Shown piece by piece: positions 10,036 to 18,342 of a stretch of 64,000 nt of DNA. This stretch comes from Thermoflexus hugenholtzii (lineage in GTDB: Bacteria; Chloroflexota; Anaerolineae; Thermoflexales; Thermoflexaceae), in the NCBI RefSeq assembly GCF_018771565.1, contig NZ_CP076326.1, forward strand, positions 2,046,001-2,110,000. Reading direction: 5' to 3'. Both the position numbers and the translations under genes were made by a program. The notes under the pieces were generated by a model. It did no database searches. It saw only the letters and a program-made list of their open reading frames with translations, and was not told the DNA's origin. The number at the start of each line of letters is the position of its first letter. The first letter of the stretch is position 1.

Positions 10036-10074
10036 CGGGGCGAAGCAGAAGCGCAGGCCGCCTGCTTCGCCCCG
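10036..10074 (+). terminator. Hairpin after rpsT
   Basis: CGGGGCGAAGCAG (10036-10048) pairs perfectly with 10062-10074 around a 13-nt loop, about 20 bp after the rpsT stop. No U-tract follows. It also lies downstream of the convergent winged-helix gene and could serve both. Confidence 0.5.
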
Positions 10075-10191
10075 CCGGCATGCCGGGCGCACGCTCGCCG
10101 GGGGAGCCGGAACCCTTGCAAAAACGCTCGCTTCCCATCCCCCCGGCCGGGAGGGGAAACGATATGGATCGCTTCTCCGGCGAAGAAGGGC

Positions 10192-10419
10192 TCAGCCTTC
10201 CCCAATGGCCGCTCGCCCCTGATCCGTGATCCCATACACCGGGTTCGCCAGGCTCTGACGCACCAGCCCGCGGGCGGCAAGCCCCTCCAGGATCTGGATG
10301 ACCTCCTTGGGGTTCATCGTCAGATCGCGCGCGATGGTATACGGGCTGTGATACCCTCGATGGTCCCGCAGATAGGCCAGGATCTTCCGCTCCGCATCGT
10401 TCAGAGTCGTCACCGCCAT
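10192..10419 (-). CDS. Small winged-helix DNA-binding regulator
   Basis: 75 residues from the ATG at 10419, which has GGAGG 7 nt upstream; longer frames in the same phase lack this support. The protein is a bare helix-turn-helix: LNDAERKILAYLRDH, then YHSPYTIARDLTMNPKEVIQILEGLAARGLV, then a short beta wing (YGITDQGRAAI). This resembles MarR/ArsR-like or phage-type winged helices without any effector domain. It lies on the same strand as argS, 183 bp downstream, probably with its own promoter: the gap contains AT-rich DNA with the repeated minus-strand element TACAAT near 10545. Target genes are unknown. Confidence 0.8.
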   Translation of the reverse strand: MAVTTLNDAERKILAYLRDHRGYHSPYTIARDLTMNPKEVIQILEGLAARGLVRQSLANPVYGITDQGRAAIGEG

Positions 10420-10602
10420 CGCCCACCTCCTTTTCCGGAGCCAGGCCCTTCGCTGATCCCAGCGCATGATCGATAAAGAGGGCAACAGATCCCCCGCAGC
10501 CCACCGGATCCCTTCACGGGATCAGACCTATCCCATATTTATTGTAGATTGTAACATTCCGGGCGCTGTATTTCGACCGGAGGGCGTGGAAGCGCGGGGA
10601 AC

Positions 10603-12756
10603 TCAGAGGATCTCGGGGGCCGGGATCCCCAGGAGCCGGAGGGCGTTGGCCAGGGTCTGGCGGGCAGCGGCCACCAGCGCCAGACGGCCTTCCCGGATGG
10701 GGGAAGGGGCGGTCAGGACCGGGCAGTCCCGATAGAATTCGTTAAACGCCCGGGCGAGATCGAAGACATAGTTGGCGATCAGAAGGGGCTTGTAGCGCTC
10801 CGCCGCTGCTTGAACTAAATCCGGGAACGCGGCGATGGCCTCGATCAGGGCCACCTCCTGGGGCTCCAGGGTCTCAAAGATGTGATCCCCATCGAGGGTC
10901 ACGGGGGCTTCCGCCTTCTCCAGGATCCGGCACGCCCGGGCGTGGGCATACTGGAGATACGGCCCCGTTTGCCCTTCCAGGTTGAGGGCCGCATCCCAGT
11001 CGAAGACGATGACCTTGTTGTTGTCCACGCTGAGCATGCTGTATTTCATCACCCCCAGGGCGACGGCGCGGGCGATCTCCGCCTTTCGCTCCGGCGGCAA
11101 CTCCGGGTTCTTCTCCTCCACGATCTGTCGCGCCCGCTCCCGGGCCTCCGCCGCGAAATCCTCATAGAGCACCACCGTCCCCGCGCGGGAGGACATCTTC
11201 CCGCCGGGCAGGGTGACCATCTCATAGGCCAGATGATAGCACTTGCTTGCCTGAGGGAAGCCCCACAGCTCCAGGATCTTGAAGATCTGCTTGAAATAAA
11301 GGGACTGGCGGACGTCGACCACGTAGATGGAGCGATCGATGCGATATTGCTCGAACTTGCGCTTGGCCAGAGCGAGGTCTTTGGTGGAATAGAGCGTGGT
11401 GCCATCGCTGCGCAGGATCACCAGGGTGCGATACTCCTCTTTCCCTTCCTGTCCCAGGAGCCGGTCGATCTCCACCACCACCGGGCCGTGGGGGCGCAGA
11501 TCGGTGGCGATGCCACGGGCGATCAGCTCCTCCACGATGCGCTTGCCCTCCTCCTCAACCTCGCTCTCGAAGAACCAGACGTCGAAGGTGATCCCCAGCT
11601 CCTCATAGATCCGCTGGAACTCCTCCAGGCTCCACTCTCGGGTCCGCCGCCACAGCTCGATGAGCTCTGGATCCCGGGCCTCCCAGCGAGCGTAGAGGGC
11701 CCGCAGCTCTTTCTCGTAATTCCACTCTTCGGGACGATGGCCGATCTCCCGATAGCGGGCCTGGAGCCACGCCACCGCCTGCCGGTCCGCCTCGCCGCCC
11801 TTCCCCCGCCGGACCCGGGCCTTCTCCTCCAGCTCGCTCAACCACCGACCCATCGCCTCCCAGAGGGACCACAGCCAGTCCTTATCCGCCACGGCGTCGA
11901 GGTCCGGCAGCTCCCCCATCGCCATCGCCCGGATGAGAACCGCTGCGTCCTTCTGGCCGACGGGGCCGGAGGCGGCATGGGCCGCCATGGCCTCGGAGAG
12001 GCGAGTCAGCAGGAAATCCCGCACCCAGGGCGTGACGCCTTCCTCCCGGAAAGCCGTCAACAGAAAGCGCACCACCTCCCGACGGTAGGCGTCGGCCTCC
12101 TCCAGGCGGGCCTCGGCCTCCGCATAGACCTGGCCCAGCCAGGCGCCCCGCCGCTCCGCCGGCTCCTCCCCCCGGTGAAAACGCAGATAGCCCCACAGGC
12201 ACTTGATCACATGGGCGCCGATGTCCCCCGGATAGGTCGCCCGGATCACCTCGAAGCCGGCGAAATCCAGGATGCGGGAGAGCGCATCGCCCAGCACCGC
12301 GTTGCGCAGATGGCCGATGTGGAAAGCCTTGTGGGTGTTGGGCTGGGAGAACTCCACCATCACCCGCTCCCCCTTCGGAGCCCCCCGGCCGTAGTCCGGC
12401 CCCTCCCGGAGGACGGTCTCGATGACCGAGCGGGCGACCTGGGAAGGGTTGAAATAGAGGTTGAGATAACCCCGCACCGCCTCCACCCGCTGGAAGCGGG
12501 GATCCGCGCGAAGGGTCTCCCGCAGCTGCTCCGCCAGACGCTCGGCGATCTCCTGAGCCCGGGCGGGGACGTTCAGGTCCGGCCGGCTCTTCTTCTCCTG
12601 AGCGGCCAGCTGCATCGCCAGGGGGGTCGCCATTCCCCAGGTGTAATCAAAGGGGAGATCCCGCCACTCGATCCCTGAAGGCTCCGGGAGACCCAGGGTC
12701 CGCAGGGCGCGGCGGACCTGCTCGGAAGCCCACTCCCGATACGCGGAGAGGATCAT
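10603..12756 (-). CDS. argS: Arginyl-tRNA synthetase
   Basis: 717 residues, charging tRNA-Arg with arginine in the cytosol. The class I HIGH motif is at residues 146-149 (FHIGHLRNAVLGDALSRI) and the second signature is GGKMSSRAGTVV. The N-terminal Add-1 domain and the C-terminal DALR anticodon-binding domain (YLQYAHARACRIL, ending LGIPAPEIL) are recognisable. It is long for ArgS (usually 550-600), owing to a charged helical insertion after the HIGH region. The ATG at 12756 is chosen for AGGAGG 9 nt upstream; the longer in-frame extension runs through the terminator and tRNA. tRNA-Arg lies immediately upstream on the same strand, an apt but not necessarily functional pairing. Confidence 0.96.
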   Translation of the reverse strand: MILSAYREWASEQVRRALRTLGLPEPSGIEWRDLPFDYTWGMATPLAMQLAAQEKKSRPDLNVPARAQEIAERLAEQLRETLRADPRFQRVEAVRGYLNLYFNPSQVARSVIETVLREGPDYGRGAPKGERVMVEFSQPNTHKAFHIGHLRNAVLGDALSRILDFAGFEVIRATYPGDIGAHVIKCLWGYLRFHRGEEPAERRGAWLGQVYAEAEARLEEADAYRREVVRFLLTAFREEGVTPWVRDFLLTRLSEAMAAHAASGPVGQKDAAVLIRAMAMGELPDLDAVADKDWLWSLWEAMGRWLSELEEKARVRRGKGGEADRQAVAWLQARYREIGHRPEEWNYEKELRALYARWEARDPELIELWRRTREWSLEEFQRIYEELGITFDVWFFESEVEEEGKRIVEELIARGIATDLRPHGPVVVEIDRLLGQEGKEEYRTLVILRSDGTTLYSTKDLALAKRKFEQYRIDRSIYVVDVRQSLYFKQIFKILELWGFPQASKCYHLAYEMVTLPGGKMSSRAGTVVLYEDFAAEARERARQIVEEKNPELPPERKAEIARAVALGVMKYSMLSVDNNKVIVFDWDAALNLEGQTGPYLQYAHARACRILEKAEAPVTLDGDHIFETLEPQEVALIEAIAAFPDLVQAAAERYKPLLIANYVFDLARAFNEFYRDCPVLTAPSPIREGRLALVAAARQTLANALRLLGIPAPEIL

Positions 12757-12790
12757 CGCGCCGGATCCTCCTGAGGTTCCGTATAAACCA

Positions 12791-12817
12791 ACAGAGGCCG
12801 CCTTCGGCGGCCCCTGT
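12791..12817 (-). terminator. Terminator between tRNA-Arg and argS
   Basis: The stem ACAG/CTGT plus GGCCGCC/GGCGGCC (one mismatch) closes a 3-nt loop. On the minus strand it is followed by the T-rich TTGGTTTAT. It would end the tRNA-Arg transcript before the argS ribosome site. Confidence 0.65.
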
Positions 12818-12826
12818 GGGAACCCA

Positions 12827-12904
12827 TGGCGCGCCCGGCAGGATTTGAACCTGCGACCTTTGCCTCCGCAGGGCAACGCTCTATCCAGGCTGAGCTACGG
12901 GCGC
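12827..12904 (-). tRNA. tRNA-Arg (anticodon GCG), CCA encoded
   Basis: Complete cloverleaf: acceptor GCGCCCG/CGGGCGC, D stem GCTC/GAGC, anticodon stem TTGCC/GGCAA around CTGCGGA, T arm GCAGG-TTCAAAT-CCTGC. Discriminator G73 is followed by an encoded CCA. A20 plus C35 and G36 are the known arginine identity features. The loop gives anticodon GCG, reading CGC, rather than the usual bacterial ACG. Confidence 0.93.
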
Positions 12905-12917
12905 ACCTGCTATCCTC

Positions 12918-12946
12918 ATTTTAACACAATCCCCCTGCCTTGACAA
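12918..12946 (-). promoter_or_regulatory. Sigma-70 promoter of tRNA-Arg
   Basis: On the minus strand TTGTCA (12946-12941), a 17-nt spacer and TAAAAT (12923-12918) lie 14 bp before the tRNA 5' end. Confidence 0.75.
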
Positions 12947-12976
12947 GAGCATTGCGTCGGACGAGCCCCGCTCCTC

Positions 12977-13645
12977 TCACGGCTGGTGCGGGTTGAAGGT
13001 CCGGATGAAGGCGATGATGTCCGCCAGATCCTGATCCGTCAGGGCCGGGTTGCCCCCCTTCGGCGGCATATCCACCCCCGTCGTGTTCGCCGGATCCGTC
13101 GCCGGCCGCCCCTTCTTGATAAACTCCAAAAGCTGAACGTCCGTCTGCTGCCGCACGAAGGCGCTGGTCGTCAGATCCTTCCCCAGCCCCGGCAGCCCCT
13201 TGGCGTCCGGCCCGTGGCACGAAGCGCACGTGCCCAAAAACAGCTCCTTCCCCTTCTCCGCATCTCCCTTCAGGGCCACCGCCGCCGGCGTGGGGTTCGT
13301 CGCCGGAGCAGAGATGGGGGCGCTTCCCTCCGTCGGCGCAGCGGGAGCGGATCCCCGAGGCTGCGGCATCGGATAGAAGATCACAGCCAGGACGACGAGC
13401 AAAGCCAGCCCGCTGATCACAAAGGGCCAGGGGCCGATGCGCTGGGAAGGAGCGGCCGGCGCAGCGGGAGCCTCTCCGACAGGGGCCACCGCCGGACGAG
13501 CGGGGGCGGGCGCCTGCCCATAAGCCGCCTGCACCTCCCGGGTCAGCCAGGGCAAGAGGAGCGCCAGGATCCCCGCCAGCACCAGCGTCGCACTCAGGAC
13601 GCCGCCGATGAGCAAAAGCAACGAAATAGGTGAAAGGCCAGGCAT
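12977..13645 (-). CDS. Membrane-anchored class I cytochrome c
   Basis: 222 residues from the ATG at 13645, with GAGGTGGG just upstream. An N-terminal hydrophobic helix (PISLLLLIGGVLSATLVLAG) and a second helix (FVISGLALLVVLAVIF), separated by an Ala/Pro-rich loop, anchor the protein. A further Pro/Ala linker leads to a C-terminal heme domain on the outer face. The heme motif is CASCH and the distal Met ligand lies in VDMPPKGG. It is a small electron carrier, of the type attached to aerobic respiratory chains or alternative complexes. No partner genes flank it, so its redox partner cannot be named. The tandem helices before the heme domain are less usual than a single anchor. Confidence 0.9.
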   Translation of the reverse strand: MPGLSPISLLLLIGGVLSATLVLAGILALLLPWLTREVQAAYGQAPAPARPAVAPVGEAPAAPAAPSQRIGPWPFVISGLALLVVLAVIFYPMPQPRGSAPAAPTEGSAPISAPATNPTPAAVALKGDAEKGKELFLGTCASCHGPDAKGLPGLGKDLTTSAFVRQQTDVQLLEFIKKGRPATDPANTTGVDMPPKGGNPALTDQDLADIIAFIRTFNPHQP

Positions 13646-13743
13646 CGATCCCACCTCGATTGGAAATGATGCCTTCGATGCGCGATCCGGCGCCTCGTTC
13701 GGATCTCCCTCGAAACACCGCCGCGGCTTAACGATCCCCTCGA

Positions 13744-13772
13744 ATTCTATGGGAAGCCCCTCTCCTCGTCAA
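13744..13772 (-). promoter_or_regulatory. Promoter of the cytochrome c gene
   Basis: On the minus strand TTGACG (13772-13767), 17 nt and TAGAAT (13749-13744) lie about 100 bp before the start codon. Nothing else is evident in the 225-bp gap. Confidence 0.65.
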
Positions 13773-13870
13773 CCTGTGCCGCGCACTTTTTGGGGATACG
13801 GCTCCAGATTCCACCGCCCAAATTCCCCGGAGCCGGGGCTCTTTCGCGAAGCCGGGAACCGCTGGGGGCC

Positions 13871-16189
13871 TCAGGAGCGGCGAAGCGAGAGGGCGCGGGG
13901 CTGCGCCTCGCGGTCCGGCTCCGGGGACGGGCGCAGGAACCGATGGGCCAGGTTCAGGGTCAGCAGCCAAGCCAGTGTGGACTCAGCGCCCTGATGGACG
14001 CTGACCTCGGTGGCCTCCAGCCCATCCCGGCATCCACCGGTTTTCAGATCGGCCAGCGCACATCCCCGATCGTTCCACCCCAGGAACCAGCCCACACAGC
14101 GCTCCAGCACCTCCAGCCAGATTCGATCCTCCGTGGCCCGCCAGGCCCAGGCCGCCGCCTCCGCCATGGCCGCTCCCTCAATGGGCTGCTGGGCGAAGCG
14201 CGCCTTCTCCCCTCCCCGGGGGAACCAGCCCCGGTTGCCTACGAAGGAGAGATGTCCTCCCTGAGGGTTCGTCTGGATCTCCACCAGCCAGTTCAGGACC
14301 ACAAGCCCCCGCTCCATCCAGCGAGGTTCCTGGAGACTGTAACCCGCAGCGATCAGCGCCGCCGGCAGGATGCCATTGTCATAAGTGACCCGATCATCGC
14401 ACCAGGGCCAGCCGGGCCGAGCATACGCCTCAAAACGCGCCTCCAGACGTCGGGTCAGCTCGAGGCAACCCGCCCGGATCCTCCGATCCCCAGGGAATCG
14501 TTGCAACATCGCCACCCCGCCCAGGATGGCATAGGCCCACGGCCGGGGATGCTCCAGAGACCACGCCCCCGGCCAGGCTTCCTGGAACAGGGTCCATGCG
14601 GGCTCCGCGATCCCCTCCGGCCCGAAGGCGGCCGCCTCCCCCAGGGCCCACATCGCCCGGCCGTAGGCATCCTCCGAACCGGTCGATTCCAGCCATCGGC
14701 GATCATAGGCCATGAAATTCCGAAAACGCTGCGTCTCCGGGTTCCAGGCATACTGGAGGAAAGCCAGGTAAACCTCCATCAACGGGAGCAACGAGGCCTC
14801 TCCGGTCCGCTGCCATTCCCGCACGGTGAAGAGCAGGGCCCGGGCGTTGTCGTCCGTGCAGTAACCGAACCGACGGTCCGGGATGGTGAAGCGGGCATGC
14901 TGCAGCATACCGGTGTCGTCAGTGAGCCGGCGCAGGTGTTCGAGGCGGACGGCGGGAAGCCTCAGCGGCCGGGCCGGCAGCCACGCCGGCCGGAGGCCGG
15001 GCCGCGGGCGCTCGAGGACCTGACGGAACAGCTCCAGATAGCGAGCGCCGACGATGGGCCACGCCATCTCCCGCCCTCGCGCGTAGGCCGCCCGACGCAA
15101 TCGATCCCACTCCTCCGGGTTGGAGAGCAACTGATCCAGGGCCCGGGCCATCGCCTCCGGATCCCGGAAGGGGACCAGGAGGCCTCGTCCCTCCCCCAGC
15201 ATCTCCTCCGCATACCAGGAGGGGGTGGAGACGATGGCCTTCCCGCAGGCCAGGGCATAGGTAAGGGTTCCGGAGACGATTTGCTCCCGCGCCAGATACG
15301 GCGCCACGTAGATATCGGCGGCCATCAGGAAGGTCAGGAGCTCCTCTCGATCGAGGTAGCGATCGACGAAGTGGATGTGCTCCTGCAACCCGGCTCGCGC
15401 GATCTCCTCCTCCAGGAACCGGCGATAGGCCTCGCCGAACCGTCGGCGCACCTCCGGATGCGTGGCCCCCACCACCAGATACAGAAGATCGGGATGGTGG
15501 GGGACCAGGCGTTTCATCGCCTCGATCATCGTTTCAATGCCCTTGTTCGGGCTGAGCAGCCCAAAAGTGAGCAGGACGCGACGCCCATCCAGGCCCAGGC
15601 GCGCTTTGTAGGGCCCGGGATCCTCCAGGGGCATCGCCGGCGCGCCATGGTCGATTCGGGTGATGCGCTCCGCGGGTACCCCATAGCGCTCCACCAGGAA
15701 CTGACGGGCCCGCTCCGCCATCACCACCACCTGATCCGCCCGTCGGGCCAGGGCGATGAGCACGCGCCGCTGGCCCTCCGAAGGCTCATAGAGGACCGTG
15801 TGCAGGGTGACCACGAGGGGCTTGCGCAAGCGCTCCACCAGCTCCAGCACATACGCCCCGTCCGGCCCGCCGAAGATCCCATACTCATGCTGGAGACACA
15901 CCCCATCGATGGGTGCCTGGTTCAGGTAAGCGGCGGCCGCCCGGTAATCCTCCGGGACATCGGCCCGGATCTCGAAAACCACCTCGGGCCCGTAATCGTA
16001 GCGTTGCGGGGGGTTGGTGAGGGCGACCACCTGAACGGTGGAGAGGAAGGGCGAAGGATTTTCCGCCCCTCCCTGGGATGTCCCCTGGGCTTCCGCCATC
16101 GCCTTCGCCAGATCATGGGTGAACGTCGCGATCCCGCACGGACGGGGCACGTAGGTCCCCACCAGCGCGATGCGCAGACGCTCCCCCAT
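13871..16189 (-). CDS. Glycosyltransferase family 4 fused to an alpha/alpha-barrel domain
   Basis: 772 residues from the ATG at 16189 (GGAGGTGG upstream). The first ~400 residues are a GT-B glycosyltransferase of family 4: LRIALVGTYVPRPCGIATF, HEYGIFGGPDG, FGLLSPNKGIETMIEAM, then a nucleotide-sugar site ending EEMLGEGRGLLVPF. The last ~350 residues are a helical toroid resembling a glycosidase barrel (TDDTGMLQHARFTIPDRRFG, CTDDNARALL, YDNGILPAALIAAGY). The GH130 phosphorylase gene lies directly upstream, 50 bp away on the same strand, and the two are probably co-transcribed. Known GH130 enzymes act on beta-mannosides, so a role in making or trimming a mannose-containing glycan is inferred. 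Sugar donor and product cannot be read from sequence. Confidence 0.88.
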   Translation of the reverse strand: MGERLRIALVGTYVPRPCGIATFTHDLAKAMAEAQGTSQGGAENPSPFLSTVQVVALTNPPQRYDYGPEVVFEIRADVPEDYRAAAAYLNQAPIDGVCLQHEYGIFGGPDGAYVLELVERLRKPLVVTLHTVLYEPSEGQRRVLIALARRADQVVVMAERARQFLVERYGVPAERITRIDHGAPAMPLEDPGPYKARLGLDGRRVLLTFGLLSPNKGIETMIEAMKRLVPHHPDLLYLVVGATHPEVRRRFGEAYRRFLEEEIARAGLQEHIHFVDRYLDREELLTFLMAADIYVAPYLAREQIVSGTLTYALACGKAIVSTPSWYAEEMLGEGRGLLVPFRDPEAMARALDQLLSNPEEWDRLRRAAYARGREMAWPIVGARYLELFRQVLERPRPGLRPAWLPARPLRLPAVRLEHLRRLTDDTGMLQHARFTIPDRRFGYCTDDNARALLFTVREWQRTGEASLLPLMEVYLAFLQYAWNPETQRFRNFMAYDRRWLESTGSEDAYGRAMWALGEAAAFGPEGIAEPAWTLFQEAWPGAWSLEHPRPWAYAILGGVAMLQRFPGDRRIRAGCLELTRRLEARFEAYARPGWPWCDDRVTYDNGILPAALIAAGYSLQEPRWMERGLVVLNWLVEIQTNPQGGHLSFVGNRGWFPRGGEKARFAQQPIEGAAMAEAAAWAWRATEDRIWLEVLERCVGWFLGWNDRGCALADLKTGGCRDGLEATEVSVHQGAESTLAWLLTLNLAHRFLRPSPEPDREAQPRALSLRRS

Positions 16190-16239
16190 CGGATTTCCAC
16201 CTCCTCGCCAGGTTTTTCCCGAAGGAAAAAGCTTTCTTC

Positions 16240-17178
16240 CTACATCGGCGCATGCAGGAGATAATCCAGGAGCGTTCGCAGGTCCGCCGTTGCCAAAGCG
16301 ACGCAGGTGTCGGCAGCGCCGTAATACATCAGCAGCTCGCCGGAGTGAGGGTCCACCACCGCGCCGCACGGGAAAGTCACGTTGGGCACGTCCCCAACCC
16401 GCTCGTAGGGCGCGCGGGGGCCGAACACCCACTCCGCGCTGCGCCGGATCACTTTCCGCGGGTCCTCCAGATCCAGCAACGCCATCCCCACCCGATAGAT
16501 CCGGCCAGAGGCGGTCTGACGCACGCCGTGATACAGGATCAGCCATCCCTCCGGGGTCTCGATGGGCTGGGGTCCCAGGCCCACCCGATCCGAATCCCAC
16601 CAGCCCCCGGGGCGGGCCTCGATGATCACTGTGTGGTCCCCCCAATGCCGCAGATCCGGGGAGAAGGAGATCCAGATGTTGGGCCGGGCGCCGGGCGAGG
16701 TAGGCATCGGCCGGTGGATCATCGCCCAGCGTCCTCGAAAGCGCCGGGGGAACAGGCTGGCATCTTTATCCTCCGGAGGCAGGATCGGCCCCAGACGATG
16801 GAAAGTTCTGAAATCCGAGGTCGTGGCCAGGGCCACCAGCGGCCCCCCACGGGAATAGGCCACATAGGTCACCGCATAAAGCCCCTCCTCCTCCAGAAAG
16901 ACGATGCGGGGATCCTCGATCCCCCAGAACTCCTCCGGATGGCGGAGCGGATCCGGCAACAATGTGGGCTCCGGATCCACCCGCCAGCCGCTCCGCCCAT
17001 CCGGGCTGCGGGCCACGGTGAGATGGGAAAGCCCCTGGAAATCCTCCACCCGCACCAGGAGGAGGACTTCATCGTTGAAACGGGTGGCGCCCGGGTTGAA
17101 CACGGAGTTGGCCGGATACGGCCAGTCCCCGGCCGTCAGGATCGGGTTGCCCGGATAGCGATGGAACAGCTCCGGCAT
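16240..17178 (-). CDS. GH130-family beta-mannoside phosphorylase-like enzyme
   Basis: 312 residues, a five-bladed beta-propeller of glycoside hydrolase family 130. Signatures are FNPGATRFNDEVLLLVRVED, the catalytic-site segment WGIEDPRIV, KDASLFPRRF followed by AMIHRP for phosphate/substrate binding, WDSDRVGLG and VPNVTFPCGA. Family members reversibly phosphorolyse beta-1,4- or beta-1,2-linked mannosides to mannose-1-phosphate, or hydrolyse them. Which applies here is not visible. It has no signal peptide and is likely cytoplasmic. It sits upstream of the GT4 fusion gene and diverges from the GDP-deoxyhexose genes, which fits a mannose-centred module. Confidence 0.92.
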   Translation of the reverse strand: MPELFHRYPGNPILTAGDWPYPANSVFNPGATRFNDEVLLLVRVEDFQGLSHLTVARSPDGRSGWRVDPEPTLLPDPLRHPEEFWGIEDPRIVFLEEEGLYAVTYVAYSRGGPLVALATTSDFRTFHRLGPILPPEDKDASLFPRRFRGRWAMIHRPMPTSPGARPNIWISFSPDLRHWGDHTVIIEARPGGWWDSDRVGLGPQPIETPEGWLILYHGVRQTASGRIYRVGMALLDLEDPRKVIRRSAEWVFGPRAPYERVGDVPNVTFPCGAVVDPHSGELLMYYGAADTCVALATADLRTLLDYLLHAPM

Positions 17179-17258
17179 GCAAGCCCTCCGGTCGAGGGAT
17201 CAGTGATCCACATTCAACTAATATCTCAGAAACATCAGAGGGAAGTTAGCGTGCCTGG

Positions 17259-17264
17259 TATAAT
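17259..17264 (+). promoter_or_regulatory. Extended -10 promoter for the GDP-deoxysugar genes
   Basis: TGG-TATAAT is a perfect extended -10 box, 42 bp before the TTG start at 17307, in the 128-bp divergent gap. No good -35 box is present. Confidence 0.55.
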
Positions 17265-17306
17265 CGGAAAGGCCGGAGCCCCATCCTATCGGAGGAGCAT
17301 GCCGCG

Positions 17307-18266
17307 TTGCGCCTGCTGATCACCGGCGTCGGCGGATTCGTCGGACGACACCTAACTGCCGCCCTGGCCCAGGACACGGACTGGGAGCTCTGGGGCTGGG
17401 CGCGACGGCCCGTCGACGGGCTGCCCGATCGCTTGCAGATGATGTCCGTGGACCTGCGCAACCCGGAGGAGGTGCAGCGCGCCCTCGCCCGGGTGGCTCC
17501 GGAGGGCATCATCCATCTCGCCGCCCAGTCAGACGTGGCGGAATCCTGGCGGGATCCATGGGGGACCTTCGAAACCAACGTGCGGGGGACGCTGAATCTC
17601 CTGGATGGCTTGCGGGCCCTGGGCCTGCGGCCTCGGGTCCTCATTGTGACCTCTAATGAGGTATATGGCCTCGTCCGGCCCGAGGAGCTCCCCATTCGGG
17701 AGGAGCAGCCCCTGCGACCGGCCAACCCCTACGGCCTCAGCAAAGTCGCCCAGGACGGGCTGGCCGCCGTGTATGCGAGGGCCTACGCCCTGCCCATCAT
17801 CCGGGCCCGCCCGTTCAATCACATCGGGCCAGGGCAGGACCCCCGCTTCGTGGTGCCCTCCTTCGCCCGGCAAATCGCCTGGATCGAGGCCGGCCTCCAG
17901 GAGCCCGTCCTGCGGGTGGGCAACCTGGAGGTCCAGCGGGATTTCACCGACGTGCGGGATGTGGTCCGGGCCTACCGGCTGCTCCTGGAACGCGGGGAGC
18001 CCGGGGAGGTTTACAACATCGGCTCCGGACGCCCCCGCTCCATCCGGGAGGTGCTGGAAACCATGCTGGCCATGGCTCAGGTGGAGGTGCGCATCGAGGT
18101 AGACCCTCAACGCCTCCGGCCGGTGGACATCCCCGTCAGCGTGGCGGACACCACCCGGATTCGGGAGCGGGTCGGCTGGCAACCCCTCATCCCCTTCGAG
18201 CAATCCCTGCGGGACGTGCTGGAGGAGTGGCGGGCGCGCGCCCGGGAGGCGCGCTCCCGCACCTGA
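17307..18266 (+). CDS. rmd: GDP-4-dehydro-6-deoxy-D-mannose reductase-like SDR
   Basis: 319 residues, extended short-chain dehydrogenase. The NAD(P) motif GVGGFVG is at the N-terminus, the catalytic triad is in TSNEVYG and NPYGLSKVAQD (Tyr-x3-Lys), and the substrate segment is RPFNHIGPGQ. This pattern and the adjacent gmd support reduction of GDP-4-keto-6-deoxymannose to GDP-D-rhamnose. The TTG start follows GGAGGAG by 8 nt; an ATG at 17299 is out of frame. A UDP-glucose 4-epimerase-like role cannot be excluded from sequence alone. It is first in a plus-strand run continuing to the polyprenyl synthase. Confidence 0.85.
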   Translation: MRLLITGVGGFVGRHLTAALAQDTDWELWGWARRPVDGLPDRLQMMSVDLRNPEEVQRALARVAPEGIIHLAAQSDVAESWRDPWGTFETNVRGTLNLLDGLRALGLRPRVLIVTSNEVYGLVRPEELPIREEQPLRPANPYGLSKVAQDGLAAVYARAYALPIIRARPFNHIGPGQDPRFVVPSFARQIAWIEAGLQEPVLRVGNLEVQRDFTDVRDVVRAYRLLLERGEPGEVYNIGSGRPRSIREVLETMLAMAQVEVRIEVDPQRLRPVDIPVSVADTTRIRERVGWQPLIPFEQSLRDVLEEWRARAREARSRT

Positions 18267-18342
18267 GCTCAGGGATCCGTGGAGAGGATCCCGGCCTGGC
18301 GGATCCGGATGAATCGCAAACCCTGAAGGAGGAAGAAGCACG

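Noticed and set aside
12940-12945. TTGACA on the plus strand opposite the tRNA-Arg promoter
   Set aside because: It arises because TTGTCAA is nearly self-complementary to TTGACAA; no plus-strand gene or -10 box follows.
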